Shown here: piece by piece, positions 10,665 to 21,407 of the stretch
How positions within the stretch are numbered: the stretch's first letter is position 1
Layout of the letters: each line of letters opens with the position of its first letter
Source: Auricularia sp. M13
Lineage: Eukaryota > Basidiomycota > Agaricomycetes > Auriculariales > Auriculariaceae
Length of the DNA: 64,000 bases
Direction: 5' to 3'
Assembly (NCBI GenBank): GCA_037042915.1
Contig: CM073195.1
Span: 1,178,001 to 1,242,000, forward strand
Notes under the pieces: generated by a model
The model's input: the letters and a program-made list of their open reading frames with translations, nothing else
Database searches by the model: none
What the model was told of the DNA's origin: nothing
Position numbers and translations under genes: made by a program

Positions 10665-11797
10665 TTACACGGACGGGGCAGTGGCAGGCGCGGGCGCAGC
10701 AGCAGTCTCGCTGGTGCCGGTCGTGGCGGCATGGTGCTTCTGCGCGTCGGCTATCCTGCGCGCCTCCTCGTGGATGTCGACGACCTGCTTCGTCGTCGTC
10801 GTGTAGAACGACAGGACCTTCTGGCCGAACGGCGACTTGATCGCCTGCTCATAGTACTATGATGCTGCGTCAGTGGAATGCTAAGGAACGGCGGATAAAA
10901 GGAACGCACGCTGGACAGGGTCTTGGAGACGCCCTTCTGCTCGTCAAAGGTCTTTGCGCGCGTCACTGCGTCGTGGACGACGGGCGTCGCCTTGGTCTGC
11001 ACGTGCTCGGAGAGCGTGTGGCCCTCGCCGGCGACCTTGTTGCCCAGGGTGCTGTCGAGCGACTGCAGGTACGCCAGGAAGCGCTTCGAGATGCCCTTCT
11101 TCTCTGCAGAAGCGTAAGCCATCGTCATCCTTCATGATACACCGGGATCCACGCACTGTCAAGCTCGATGGCGCGCTCGAGGATGCCGTCGGACAGGGTG
11201 TAGCCCTTCGCAAGGTACTCCGCAGCAACTGGATAGAGCACTCAGCAAGCAAAATAGGGCTAAAGAGTGGCGGAAAACTCACTGCCCGCGCGAGGCTTGT
11301 CGGCCTGGTCGATGTCGTGCGAGTCGGGGTGGTCGTCATGCTCCGGGTGCTCAACGTCCGAGTGGACGGAGATGTGAGCGCCGTCGAGCGTGCCGCCGTT
11401 CAGCATGAGCGCGGTGTTTGCCTGAAGCCCGCTCAGAGGTCAGCGGGGTGATGTCATCGGCAATGTCATGCACTGGTGCGCACCGAGGCAGGCTTTTCGA
11501 AGTGGATGTTGGCCGACTTGTCCTTGAGCTCGATCGACTCGATCCTGCACGCATCTCGCTTAGATCGCCCGTTGCGAAAGAATAATCTAATCTATGCGCT
11601 TACTTGCCGCAGAAGCTGGATGGGGGGCAGGGTCAGCCCGAGTCTGAGACACCGCCGCGAAGCGCATATACGCACGAGAAGAAGTCGTGGAGCTGCTGCT
11701 CCGTCGTCGAGGGCGAGAGGTTCGTAACCTGGATATTGGTGAGTATATGCGGCCCTATGTCGCCAGGCCGCCCACGCACAGTAACAGAGTACGGCAT
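10665..11797 (-). CDS. RRM RNA-binding protein, Vip1-like
   Basis: Seven exons: 11797-11676, 11615-11604, 11544-11484, 11421-11283, 11228-11157, 11103-10910 and 10856-10665, giving 263 residues. Exon 2 is only 12 nt. An RNA-recognition motif spans about residues 15-85: ITNIQVTNL-type RNP2 (here LTNIQVTNLSP), the core SFCGKIESIEL, and KSANIHFEKPASANTALMLNGGTL as RNP1 region. A His/Asp/Glu-rich stretch follows, then a helical C-terminal half (GISKRFLAYLQSLDSTLGNKV, YYEQAIKSPFGQKVLSFY). This order matches fission yeast Vip1 and its fungal relatives, cytoplasmic RRM proteins of poorly known function. The micro-exon is required to complete the RRM beta-strand and is phased exactly. Confidence 0.88.
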
Positions 11798-12447
11798 GAT
11801 GGGTGTGAGTGAGTTCTGAGTGGTTGGGAGTGGGAGTGGATAGCGAGTCCCGCGCGAGGAGCGCGCCCTTTAAGAGGAAAGGGGCAATGACGTTATCGGC
11901 ACAGCCACATCTCTCAGATCTGAGCTCATCGCAGTCGCCCGCGCGCCAGCTCGACCCCGGAGCACCACCCGCGGAGCTTCTCACTGCTCGATGGGGCCGC
12001 GCGGTATCTGCTGCACGTCGCGCTCGCCGTCCTGGGCAGTGGGAGGCAATGGCGAGCGCATCAATGGGCCCGCGGTCGAGCCGGCTGGACGCGTCGGGAC
12101 TGGAATGGCGAGTAGACTGATGTTGGGAATGTGATTGTTGGCGTGCGTTCTGCCGACGACGAGCATGCCCTGGATGGTTCTGGCTTTGCTCGATGCAGGA
12201 ACGGCCCGTCTGGAACTCCTGCCACCTCGCGCGCACGTATGATCGTATCAATGACGAGCGATACGGCCTGAAAGGATCGACGCCGACTGCGATAGTGACA
12301 GGCTCGGAGATCGTCGCGGCCCCTGACCGTCGTACTTATTCTTGCATTTGCATTATGAAAGCTCAAACATCAAACAATCGAAACAGCGTACAGTGAGAGC
12401 AACACTATCCCTATCCGTTCCCTCGCCTCGAGCTCTGTTCTCACATC
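11798..12447. other. Intergenic region, nothing recognised
   Basis: 650 bp between the 5' end of the Vip1-like gene and the 3' end of the methyltransferase, both on the minus strand. No domain-bearing open frame was seen. Confidence 0.5.
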
Positions 12448-13458
12448 TCACTCCGGCTTCTCCGCCCTGAACCTCAGCCGACAGTACATAATCGCCCAAT
12501 TCCCATCCGAGTCCTTACAATCGCGCTCGCACATATCCTGCACCTCCAGAATAATCTTCTCCGCCTCTTCGTCGCCCAACGCGCCGAGGATCGAGTGGCG
12601 CGCGAATAGGCGCAGCCAGTCCGCCAGGGGCCCGTGCAGCGGCGTGAGACGGGGGTGCAGGCCGATCGTGGGCACCGTGAAGCCGTGGGATTCGAGAATC
12701 TTGTATGATGTGTGAATTTGAGAAGAAAGGGGGAACGACGGTGTGAAGACTCGGAGGTGGGAAAAGGCACTGCGCTAACCTTGCGGTATTCGCTTACGGA
12801 CGGGAAGTACCACGGGTCGACCGGGACGGGGTCGTGCCCGTGCGCGCGCAGGACGGCGTACAGGCTCTGCACCACGCCTGGAGAGCGAATAAAGATTGTG
12901 AGAGCAGTCCATTGAAGTGCGTGCGCTCAAGTCTCACCGACGCAGTTCATGTACCCGCCCATCTCGCACACGAAGCGGCCGCCCGGGCGCAGCAGTGCGT
13001 ACGCGTTGCGTACGACCGCGGCGGGGTCGCGTTTGCACCAGTGCAGCGTCGCGTTGGAGAAGACGGCGTCGATGGCGCCCCCGCCGCCTTGGTCGTAAAA
13101 AGCCGGTTCCTGGAGGTCGGCGACGAATGCGGCCTTCACGCCGTTCGCGCGTGCCTTCTCGACCTACTCTCGGGATTAGAATGCAGACGTGAGGGCGCGG
13201 AGACAGCGCGGGACCGACCATGTTCGCGCTCGCGTCGTACCCGACGACCGACCCGCCCTCGCCGACGAGCGCGGCGAGCTGCAGCGTCAGCTCGCCCGTG
13301 CCGCACCCAAAGTCCACGATGCTCTCCCCGGGCTGGGCGCGCAGGAGATCGAAGAGGGGGCTGGTGTATGCGGCGGAATAGACAAAGTCGGCGGTCTTGT
13401 TGTACTTCTGCGACGACCAGCCGTCCTTGTTGTCCTTGTTATCGCTAGGAGATGACAT
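12448..13458 (-). CDS. Class I SAM-dependent methyltransferase
   Basis: Four exons: 13458-13219, 13163-12938, 12877-12780 and 12699-12448, giving 271 residues. Motif I is IVDFGCGTGELTLQLA (about 47-62), with the acidic residue of motif II in VVGYDASANMV and motif IV in IDAVFSNATLHWC. LLRPGGRFVCEMGG is the motif V/VI strand. The protein resembles UbiE/trans-aconitate-type small-molecule methyltransferases; the C-terminal half (LHGPLADWLRLFARHSILGAL) matches the lid typical of trans-aconitate methyltransferase relatives. The substrate cannot be read from sequence. Intron 1 has a weak GTCGGT donor but joins M|VEKARANG in phase. Confidence 0.88.
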
Positions 13459-14473
13459 GATCGACTGCGCCGATCTGTTACAGTCGAATGCAGGCTTCGT
13501 TCCAGGCGTTGTGTGAGGGCAAGGTGGGGACAAGCTGTTTATATGCGCAGGGTCGTTTGGGACAGAGATAGGGGCGAACGTCCGAAAGCCCGAAGAATGG
13601 GAGCAAGTGCAACGTTCGGCCGAACAGGAGGGCGTTACCACTTACGCGTGTACGTCACGCGTTCTCCAAGCGCGTGGGAATGACTCCGAATGAAATATCT
13701 GTTCGGATATAGGCGGAGCAAAGTCCGGCCGGTCGTTATGGCTGCGAGTTGAATGGGACACCGGACAGAGCGTGTGAGTGTGAAGAGTGCGGGTGTGAAA
13801 GCGACGGTCTTTTTACCTTTGTGCGCCTCGACGATCTGAGTTCCGGTCCCGGCTCCCAGGCGGGCCAGAATAAATTTCTTCTTAATTCTTTGCCGCTCGT
13901 TCGCGCCCTTCCTTTCCCTTTCCCTTCCCTCCTACCGGCTGTGAGTACGAGTTATCATACCCCTCGTAGTACCGGCGCTGACTGTATAGCGCGCGCCACA
14001 GTGATCCAGCCAGCCTGCCAGCCTACCCACACGCCAGCCCAGGGACCCAAGACCCCGGTGAGCGTCATATAGGGCCGTCAACAACGCGTTTTCTGACCCG
14101 CTACAGCACGCAATTGCGTTCTTGACCGTCCTAAAGCGCGCTACAGCGGTGCGTGTCGCGTCTAGCGTGGCGAGCACGGGCCGTGGCTGACAGTAGCGGC
14201 CTGGCCTCGGTGGCTTAGACTGAGGAGTCCCGACCTGCGCTCCGCTCTTGCCCCGCCTTTTCCTCTGCTGCCCTGGTTCGTAGTATCTGTGGTGTTTACG
14301 GCATTTGTTCTGATCACGGATTGGCAGGACAGCGTCGGCGTCTGTTTATCTACGCGGATTATACTCCCCGTGATCTCGCTGGGCGGCTCCGTACGCTGGA
14401 CCAGACGCCCGCCTTCACCGCCTGCGCCAGCCCAAGGGCAATAAAAAGCCAACAATCCAGCCGCCGTCCGCAG
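13459..14473. other. Intergenic region with divergent promoters
   Basis: About 1 kb between the methyltransferase (minus) and the disordered-protein gene (plus). A pyrimidine-rich run (CCTTTCCCTTTCCCTTCCC, near 13910) and an A-rich AATAAAAAG near 14441 are the only notable composition. No gene is seen. Confidence 0.5.
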
Positions 14474-15805
14474 ATGTGCGCGCTCTTCCCCCGGCTAACG
14501 ACTCTGCTTCTTCTAACCGATCCAACAACAGCCACTGCTCCCGCGTCCCCACAAAAGGCCCACTCCGCTCTCCCTGCAAGGCCTACGCTCCCCACCACAA
14601 GCCCGACGACGACGATGCGCCCTGCGCTGACCCTCATGCTCCCCGCAGGCCCGATCACCCCGCTCTCCAACCCCCCGCCGCGCATCCGCCGCCCGCGCTC
14701 GCCGCACCCCCAGGCCCTGGTCTCCGTCGCCCGCCGCGACCGCCCGCCGTCGCGCGGCGCCTGCGCAACACCGCCCCCGCCGGCGCCCGACGACCAGGAC
14801 GGCATCGGCGAGCCCATGATGTTTGAGATGTCGCCCATTGTGGCGTCTCGCGGCATCGAATCGCTCGCGGCCCATCACCACCATCTCCCGCGCTCCAGCG
14901 CCGCGGTCCCCGTCCCCGTCCCCCTCCCCATGCGCTCGCGCCCCGCCCCGCTGTTCGCCGGGTACGAGCTGCCCCGCCGCGCGCCGCCGGTCGCCGTGTC
15001 GCCGCCGATGGAGGGTGCTGTGCTTGATCCCGTCCCAGCCCTGCGCGCGCACAAGCATCAAAACCGCGTCGCGACCTTCTCGTCCGCTGGCATCGGCATC
15101 GGCGGAGGACTGCCCCCTCTGCAGGCGCCGGCCAACATTGCGCCGCCGCCGCCCCCGCTCAATGTGCGCGCGGTATCCTCGCCGTATCCGGCGGCCAGTG
15201 CCAGCAAACCGCCGTCGTTCCGCTACCCGCTGCCCAACTTCTTCCGCCGGCACACTGGCGGGGCGGCCACCGCGCCCCTGGCGATCCGCGAGGAGGCCCC
15301 GCAGCTGCAGCACGAGAGCGAGGAGCCTGAGCTGCCGGACCTCGTGCACCACTCGGCGCGCTGCGTGCAGTGCTCCGTGTCGGGTGTGCACGACCACCAT
15401 GCGCACGCCAGGGTCGCCACGCAGGCCTCCGCGCGGCGCAGCAGCACGCCCGACGCGTTCAAGCTCGAGATGCTCGCGACGCAGCTGCAGCTCGCGTCCA
15501 GCAGCGAGGACGACACGCCCATCACGCCCGAGCAGGCCGTCGCGGACGACGACGAGGACGACGAGGACTATGCCGAGGCGGACACGACGGTGCGCGCACA
15601 CCAAGCAAGCCGCGGTCGCAACAGGAGCCGTCGTCCGCTGGGCCGGCGCTCGGCACCGTTTGCGCTTGCGATGCCGACGCAGATGAGCGAGCTCGTGCTC
15701 ACCAGCCCCAGCTCCAGCGGCGGGAACGACGCCGATCGCGACTACGACCTGTCCGACACGGAGCGCGAGCGCGTCCCGCGTGGGCTGCGCCGCCGCTCCC
15801 GCTAG
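14474..15805 (+). CDS. Intrinsically disordered Pro/Ser/Arg-rich protein
   Basis: One exon. The frame is open from 14321, but the first ATG is at 14474 (MCALFPRL, 443 residues); a second candidate start is MRPALTL at 14615 (396 residues). The sequence is dominated by proline-rich stretches (APPPPPLN) and His runs (AAHHHH), with an acidic block near the C-terminus (VADDDEDDEDYAEADTT) and Arg-rich ends. A short ordered-looking segment, DLVHHSARCVQCSVSGVHDHHAHARV, holds a C-x2-C followed by several His. No domain is recognised. The long open frame in this composition makes it likely real, and a regulatory or scaffold role is only a guess. Confidence 0.6.
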   Translation: MCALFPRLTTLLLLTDPTTATAPASPQKAHSALPARPTLPTTSPTTTMRPALTLMLPAGPITPLSNPPPRIRRPRSPHPQALVSVARRDRPPSRGACATPPPPAPDDQDGIGEPMMFEMSPIVASRGIESLAAHHHHLPRSSAAVPVPVPLPMRSRPAPLFAGYELPRRAPPVAVSPPMEGAVLDPVPALRAHKHQNRVATFSSAGIGIGGGLPPLQAPANIAPPPPPLNVRAVSSPYPAASASKPPSFRYPLPNFFRRHTGGAATAPLAIREEAPQLQHESEEPELPDLVHHSARCVQCSVSGVHDHHAHARVATQASARRSSTPDAFKLEMLATQLQLASSSEDDTPITPEQAVADDDEDDEDYAEADTTVRAHQASRGRNRSRRPLGRRSAPFALAMPTQMSELVLTSPSSSGGNDADRDYDLSDTERERVPRGLRRRSR

Positions 15806-16891
15806 GCCTGCCTACAAAACGCCTACGCCACGGCCCAAAAAGCGACGACCCGCTCGTCGCACCTTGCATTGCATGTTTCGACTTTTCAAATTAGCACGAC
15901 AACGCCAACGACCACGCCACCGCCACTACTACTATTACTTTAGAGCTTTCTTTTCTTTTCCTCTCTTTCTGGTCTGCTTTTTTCTTCTACTTCTACATCC
16001 CCCCCGCTAGTTTTACCATCCGACGCCCATGTCACGTCCACAGTTCGCCATTCACGCGTGCATACTATGATGCCTTTTCACGAGGTTCCCTTCCCTTCTA
16101 TGTGTCGCCATAACCTTTGCTTTCCCCACCCCCTTGCTATCCCGTCGCTGCTGCTGCTGCTGTTTATCCGCCCCCGTGCCTATAGCTATTAGAGTGCCCG
16201 AACCCCATCCAAACCCCATATCAGCAAAAAACACCCTACGCATCGCATTTATACTTTCCCTTCCTTCTCCCGGTTTTCCCCCATAGAGCGTTGAGTATAT
16301 TCTGCTGCCGCCCCCATCCCCACCACCCCCACCAGTCTGTGTTCTTCGTCCGATCCCTACTAGTCCAGTGTATCCTACCTACCTACCCGTCTCGCCGATC
16401 CCCGACACCGGGGACATGCCTCGAATGGCAGTTGTTGCTGTTTGCATCATTTTTTTTTGGTTGCGATTGCGATTTTCTTGACCATGACTGGGCCTGTGCG
16501 CGCGCGGAATTCGTTCGTTGTCGTGTCGATGTCAGGGGCTACCGCCGGTCAACGTGTGGACATGGCGTGCGCTGCGCTTTCGGTATTGATTGAGGGAACA
16601 CTGAATGACCTAGGTACGGTTAGTGTTGCTTGTCAGGATGAAACTGTGCGGATTTGCGAATGCGCTGGACAACGTCGCCGACCTGCGGACCGGGACAAGT
16701 GCTGAGCATGTCCGGCCATATATGCACTACCCTCGTTGTCTTCCTTTTACATAGAGTGATAGAGTTGCATTCGCCTGGAATACAACGGCACTGCGGTGGC
16801 GTTCACTGCCAGGGCAGACACCACAAGGAATACCTTGTCCTCCTTTATTCCCTTAGTCGCCTCGGACGCCACATTGTGAATGAGCGCTATG
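15806..16891. other. Intergenic region and probable 3' UTR
   Basis: About 1.1 kb downstream of the disordered-protein gene. It is T/C-rich, with a (CTG)n microsatellite near 16149 and TTTTCTTTTCC tracts. An 87-codon frame at 16442 begins with hydrophobic residues but has no family match and poor context. Confidence 0.45.
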
Positions 16892-16900
16892 TATATATAA
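16892..16900 (+). promoter_or_regulatory. TATA box of GTPase paralogue 3
   Basis: TATATATAA, 43-51 bp upstream of the ATG at 16943. The close spacing implies a very short leader. Confidence 0.5.
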
Positions 16901-16942
16901 TGGTGCACTCACGCTGAGCCCCAACTTGACGTGAGTATTGTT

Positions 16943-19014
16943 ATGGCGCGTTACGGTGCTACGAGCCCGAGCCCTACACCAGGTGTCACAGCGCTTCCTC
17001 CAGGGACACATGCCAGTGACACTGCCTTGGACCCCGACGCGAGCCTTGACACCGACTTTGGCAATCTGTCGATTTCGGAGAGAAATGAGACGGCCACGGA
17101 CGGCGACGGGTACGTACTTGAAGCCTTTGTTGTTTGCGCGTTGTTTGGGGAAGCTTGACTCTGCTGCCACAACAGCGCGACCTTTGCTGCGCGCGTGGCG
17201 GATGAATCCAAGGGGTCGCGTCCTTTCAAACCTCTGCCTCGGCGCCGTCATGCTTCTGGAAATACCTCCAGCGGACTGAAGGAGGCAGCTGCAGCGTGCG
17301 TTGGGTCGCTTCAGCTCGGAGTGTGTGCCACTAATAGAGGCTCTTTTCACAGTCCAGCCGCGCCCCGGGCTCCCGCGTACACAGGTCCCCTGCGCCCTCT
17401 CCGGAAGACGGAGCTGACGATCGTGCTCGTGGGCGAGACGGGCGTCGGCAAGTCATGCTTCATGTCGCTGCTCGCGAACGTCTGCGCCGGGCGCAGCATC
17501 CTGCATTTCAAGCCCGAGCATAACCCGGAGAACGACACGAAGCTGCCGGAGTCGCAGAGCCAGACGAAGGCGGCGATGCTGTACGAGATGGAGCGCCCCG
17601 ACGGCGTGCGCATCCGCGTGCTCGACACGCCCGGGCTCTGCGACACGCGCGGCATCGAGCAGGACGCCGCGCACAAGGCTAGCATTGCGCATGCCATCCG
17701 CGAGCACGTCGTGCAGGTCGACGCGGTCATCGTCATGGCGAACGGGACGAACAAACGGCTCACCGTCCCGACCGACTACGCGCTCAACACGCTCTCCGCG
17801 ATGTTCCCCGCGTCCATCGCTAGCAACATCTGTTTCCTGTTCACGAACGTCGACAACCCGCTCACGTTCAATTTCTCCACCTCGACGCTACCGCCGGCAT
17901 TGCACGACGCGGAGCTTTTCATGCTGCAGAACCCGCTTGCGCTGCTCCTGAACTTCAAAGTCTTCAAGAATAAGGCGCGTGGCATGCACGCCTCGCAGGC
18001 TGAAGCGTACGAGAACCTACTTGAGGCTACGTGCGCTGCCACGATCACCATGCTCAACGATTTATTCAAATGGATCGACGAGCGCTCCTCCCAACCCACT
18101 TCCGACATCAGCCGTCTCTATGACATGACCGTCGGCATCGAGGCCACTATCGCGGATGTCATCGCTCGTCTCGACCAGATGGAAGCGAAGAAAAAGGAGA
18201 TCCAGGTGATTCACGCCAACTTGGCGACCAGCGCGCAGGTAATTACTCTGATATTTGTGCTTCAAGCATACGCATGCTCATCTTTCCCGCCTCACAGGTC
18301 ATGAAGATCAATGAGCAGTTCGAGAGAGTGATGTCTCGGAAGATGCACGTCCAATGCAACACGCCTAACTCGCACACGACGCAGTGCACCGTGGCGGGCT
18401 GCTACAGCAACTGCCACAAGGACTGCAATCTCGCGTTCCTTTTGGACCCCGCGGAACTCGGCCGGCACTGCTACGCCTTTACGGAGACCCGCAAACTCTC
18501 GCGGTGCGAAGACCCTCTTGACCAGCTCTGCACGGCGTGTGGTCACGAGGCCCGGGAGCACAGGCACTTCCACTCCGTCTGGGACGTGCAAACCAGGAAG
18601 GAGAAGGTGGTCGACAAGAAGGCCCGCCAGTCCTATTCCTCGGCGGAGCAGGAGGTCATCGCGCACGAGAACCAGATGCACCTCATCGGGACCTCGCTGG
18701 CAGCGCTCGACGTCGATATCGAGCGGCTGGAGCTCCGGCTGGACGAGCTCTGCACTGAGTTTCACGCGGTCGCGCTCACGGGCAGCTTCGTGGGGCATAT
18801 TGCCGCCACCATCCACCTGCTCGAGCTGCGCCGCGAGGCGAAGCGCGCCGCCGGCGACGTCGACGGCGAGCGCGCGTTGACCAAGACCATCGAGAGCTTC
18901 CAGGCGAGGATTCACGTCTTGCAGGAGGTCGAACGGAAGAAGAAGGAGAAGTGGAGCTTCACTCGGCTTGCCTCTGCGGTCGCGGACAGGCTGCCGCGCA
19001 TCCGCTGGAAATGA
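16943..19014 (+). CDS. Large AIG1-like GTPase with Cys/His-rich module, paralogue 3
   Basis: Four exons: 16943-17109, 17176-17295, 17353-18238 and 18298-19014, giving 629 residues in phase. The N-terminal ~110 residues are Thr/Ser/Asp-rich. P-loop GETGVGKS is at 123-130, then DTPGLCDTRG, NGTNKRLTVPTDYALNT and TNVD. The last intron falls at the same Q|V-M-K-I-N site as in both other copies. The Cys module is CTVAGCYSNCHKDC, then CTACGHEAREHRHFH. The C-terminus is a long coiled coil rich in Glu, Arg and Leu, ending basic (RLPRIRWK). It is on the opposite strand from the other two copies and closest to paralogue 2 in the G domain. Function unknown. Confidence 0.9.
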
Positions 19015-19116
19015 CGGCCTTGCATGTCGCACTGTATGTTTCTCTGGTTCTCCTCCTTTGACGGTCACGGTGTTGTTAGCAGAATACAGGTTAGAATACA
19101 GGATTGCACTAGACAT

Positions 19117-20207
19117 TTACACGGTCGGGCCCGGCACACCGGGGCTGCCTGCCGAGCGCCATGCAGCAAGAATGAGCTGGACAACGTCGTCGACGCCGGT
19201 GTTTTGCTTGACGCTGGCGAAGATCGTGGGACCGTCTCCTCGCATCTTCTTCGAGTCACGATCCATAACCTCAATGGAAGCCGACACGAGGGCCGCAAGG
19301 TCGATCTGGCATACCAATGATCAGCCAGCTTCAGGTATCAGGCTCAAGTGGCAAACTGAACCTTGTTGATGACGAGAAGGTCAGACTGCGATATTCCCGG
19401 CCCGCCCTTCCGCGGTATCTTATCGCCTCCCTGCAAAATAATTCTGAGCATGAATGCACGGCAAATCAGCAGGGAGAGCGTACCGAGACGTCAATGACAT
19501 ATATGATATAGTCCGCCAGCTCGCGCGAGTAATTCGCAGCTAGATTGTCGCCCCCGGATTCGACGAAGAGCATTTGGCAGTTGTACTGGGCCTGCAGTTC
19601 CTCCAGGGCTCCCAGGTTGGCAGAAATGTCCTCCCGAATGGCAGCATGAGGGCAACCTCCAGTCTCGATGGCGCGGATGCGCTCTGCAGGGAGCGCGTTA
19701 TGTGCGATGAGGAACTCTTGGTCCTCGCGAGTGAAGATGTCGTTCGTGCAAACCGCTGCGAAGGTTGTCAATGCACATATTGAGAGATATAAGTATCTAA
19801 CAGACCGATGTTGTAGTCTTTCCTCAAGCGCTGGCACAGTGCAAGCGTAAGAGCCGTTTTGCCCGAACCAACAGGACTACGATGGTAAGCCTCAGCCACC
19901 TGCGATAAGGATCTGAGATAAGCGAGCGCACCCGCCAATTCCAATCGTGAAGCCGCGTTCCTTGAAGTTACGGCCAGAGTAATCGGGCAAATCGCGCTCT
20001 GAGAACTTGCCTTTGCATTTCATAAGCCCACATAAGTATTCCAGCAAGAATGAACGTGCCAGGATGGTCCAGATGCTCGTGCGTATGGCCGTGCTCGCCG
20101 CCGTGGTCGTGAGAATGAAAACCCACGCCGTCGTGACTGTGCTCATGAGGAGCTGCAGCTGCAGGCGCCGACGGAAGCTGGTTGAAGACTCTGACAACGT
20201 TCGACAT
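19117..20207 (-). CDS. ureG: Urease accessory GTPase UreG
   Basis: Six exons: 20207-20060, 20010-19932, 19876-19806, 19755-19484, 19430-19362 and 19305-19117, giving 275 residues. UreG hydrolyses GTP to deliver nickel to urease. A His-rich metal-binding N-terminus (residues 21-48, [17 protein letters not shown] and more) precedes P-loop GPVGSGKT (76-83). The nickel-binding CPH motif in [13 protein letters not shown] is at 134-136, [10 protein letters not shown] follows, and the base-recognition motif is NKID. The length is usual for fungi, which fuse the His-rich segment to the bacterial-type core. Intron 1 starts GCACGT and ends CAAAG, a GC-AG intron; this choice alone gives the conserved H-P-G-K-F-S-E-R-D. 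The gene ends 102 bp from GTPase paralogue 3 (convergent). Confidence 0.95.
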
Positions 20208-20291
20208 GAATTTGATGGTGGCGGCACTGGAGCAGCTGACGGGACGCGTTGCGAACTCCGACGCTTTCCCTCTAACCACCACATACCTCGT
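20208..20291. promoter_or_regulatory. 84-bp divergent promoter, ureG / USB1
   Basis: Only 84 bp separate the two start codons. Both 5' UTRs and core promoters must fit here or overlap. There is no TATA box. Confidence 0.6.
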
Positions 20292-21247
20292 ATGAAGCGC
20301 GCGCTCGTCGCGTACACTAGCTCAGACGATGAGGACACGGGTATAGAGCAACAGCCACCCACGAAGAAAGCCGCCATAGAGCAGCCTCGCAAAAAGCTGC
20401 CCGCTTTGCCGTCTTCCGTTTATTCGCACGTCGATGACCCTGCCAAGCACCAAGGCCGCGTCCGCACCCACCGCCATGTAGACGGTCTCTTTGCGGCCTA
20501 CATATACACTGCTATACCGCTTGCGGACGTACCGCGACTCGCAGAGGTGCTAGCTCAGGCGACGCGGCTTGCGCAACCCAGTTTCCCGGGCCTGCATTCA
20601 GAATGCGCGAGCGAGGCTGACCTGCGTGCCGACGACCAAGGTGCTGCTGAGCTTCACATCTCGCTCTCTCGTCCGATTTACATCAGCACAAACCAGCGAG
20701 ATACCCTGCGTCGTGCGATACGAGAAGTTGCAGCTAAGCACCCACCGTATGTATTCGCCGGTCTACGTCAAGTATGCGCTTACATCTTTTAGGTTTAGAG
20801 CGTCTTTCGCTGAGTTTGCGATTCTCCAAAACGACGAGAATACACGTGCCTTCCTCGTCGCAGAAATCGGCGCAGGCCACCACAACGTGCGCAATCATCC
20901 AAGATACATTCGATGAACTTCTGATCGTGCCCCAGTTCGTCAGGATAACACGAGCCGTAGACACATTACTCACCTCCCTGGGCCATGAGCCATACTACGC
21001 CGAACCTCGCTTTCACGCTTCTTTCGCATGGTGGGTGCCTCAGATCTCGGCGGTGTCTCCAGGTGCTTCATCGACATCTACGTCTGGTCCTGCTATTCAG
21101 CACTTTCGAGTCCTGAAAGAGCTGCGCACCAAGTGTTCTGATGCTCTGCGCAAAGCCGGCACCGTCGATCTTGACTCCATTTCTCTTCGCATCGGCAAAC
21201 GTGTTGACTCTTGGGCGCTGACTGGGGAAACTGCCGGAGATTCTTGA
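20292..21247 (+). CDS. USB1: U6 snRNA phosphodiesterase Usb1
   Basis: Three exons: 20292-20746, 20793-20886 and 20936-21247, giving 286 residues. Usb1 is a 2H-family nuclease that trims the U6 snRNA 3' end in the nucleus. The two catalytic His-x-Ser/Thr motifs are HIS in ELHISLSRP (122-124) and HAS in PRFHASFAWW (210-212). The N-terminus carries acidic and basic stretches (SSDDEDTG, KKAAIEQPRKK) usual for the nuclear protein. Intron 2 joins EIGAGHHN to FVRITRAVDTLL, matching the family's conserved GAGH turn. Confidence 0.92.
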
Positions 21248-21407
21248 CATGTTCGATTCTCGCGAGGGCGTTATATCGTGCCTCTGACAGGCTCGGGTTC
21301 TTGGCTTCGCTCTTCTTGCTATTATGTGTAGCCCCTACAATCCTCTGGTCAACTAACTACCTAATAATCCAAAATGAGCGTGTTATAAAACAGTATCAAC
21401 GGGCCGA

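Noticed and set aside
14513-15604. 363-codon minus-strand frame opposite the disordered protein
   Set aside because: Arg/Gly/Ala-rich shadow of the plus-strand gene in a GC-rich region; no domain.
16442-16705. 87-codon frame with hydrophobic start, possible small secreted protein
   Set aside because: The hydrophobic stretch is poorly placed, there is no clear cleavage site, and it lies in the presumed 3' UTR of the upstream gene.
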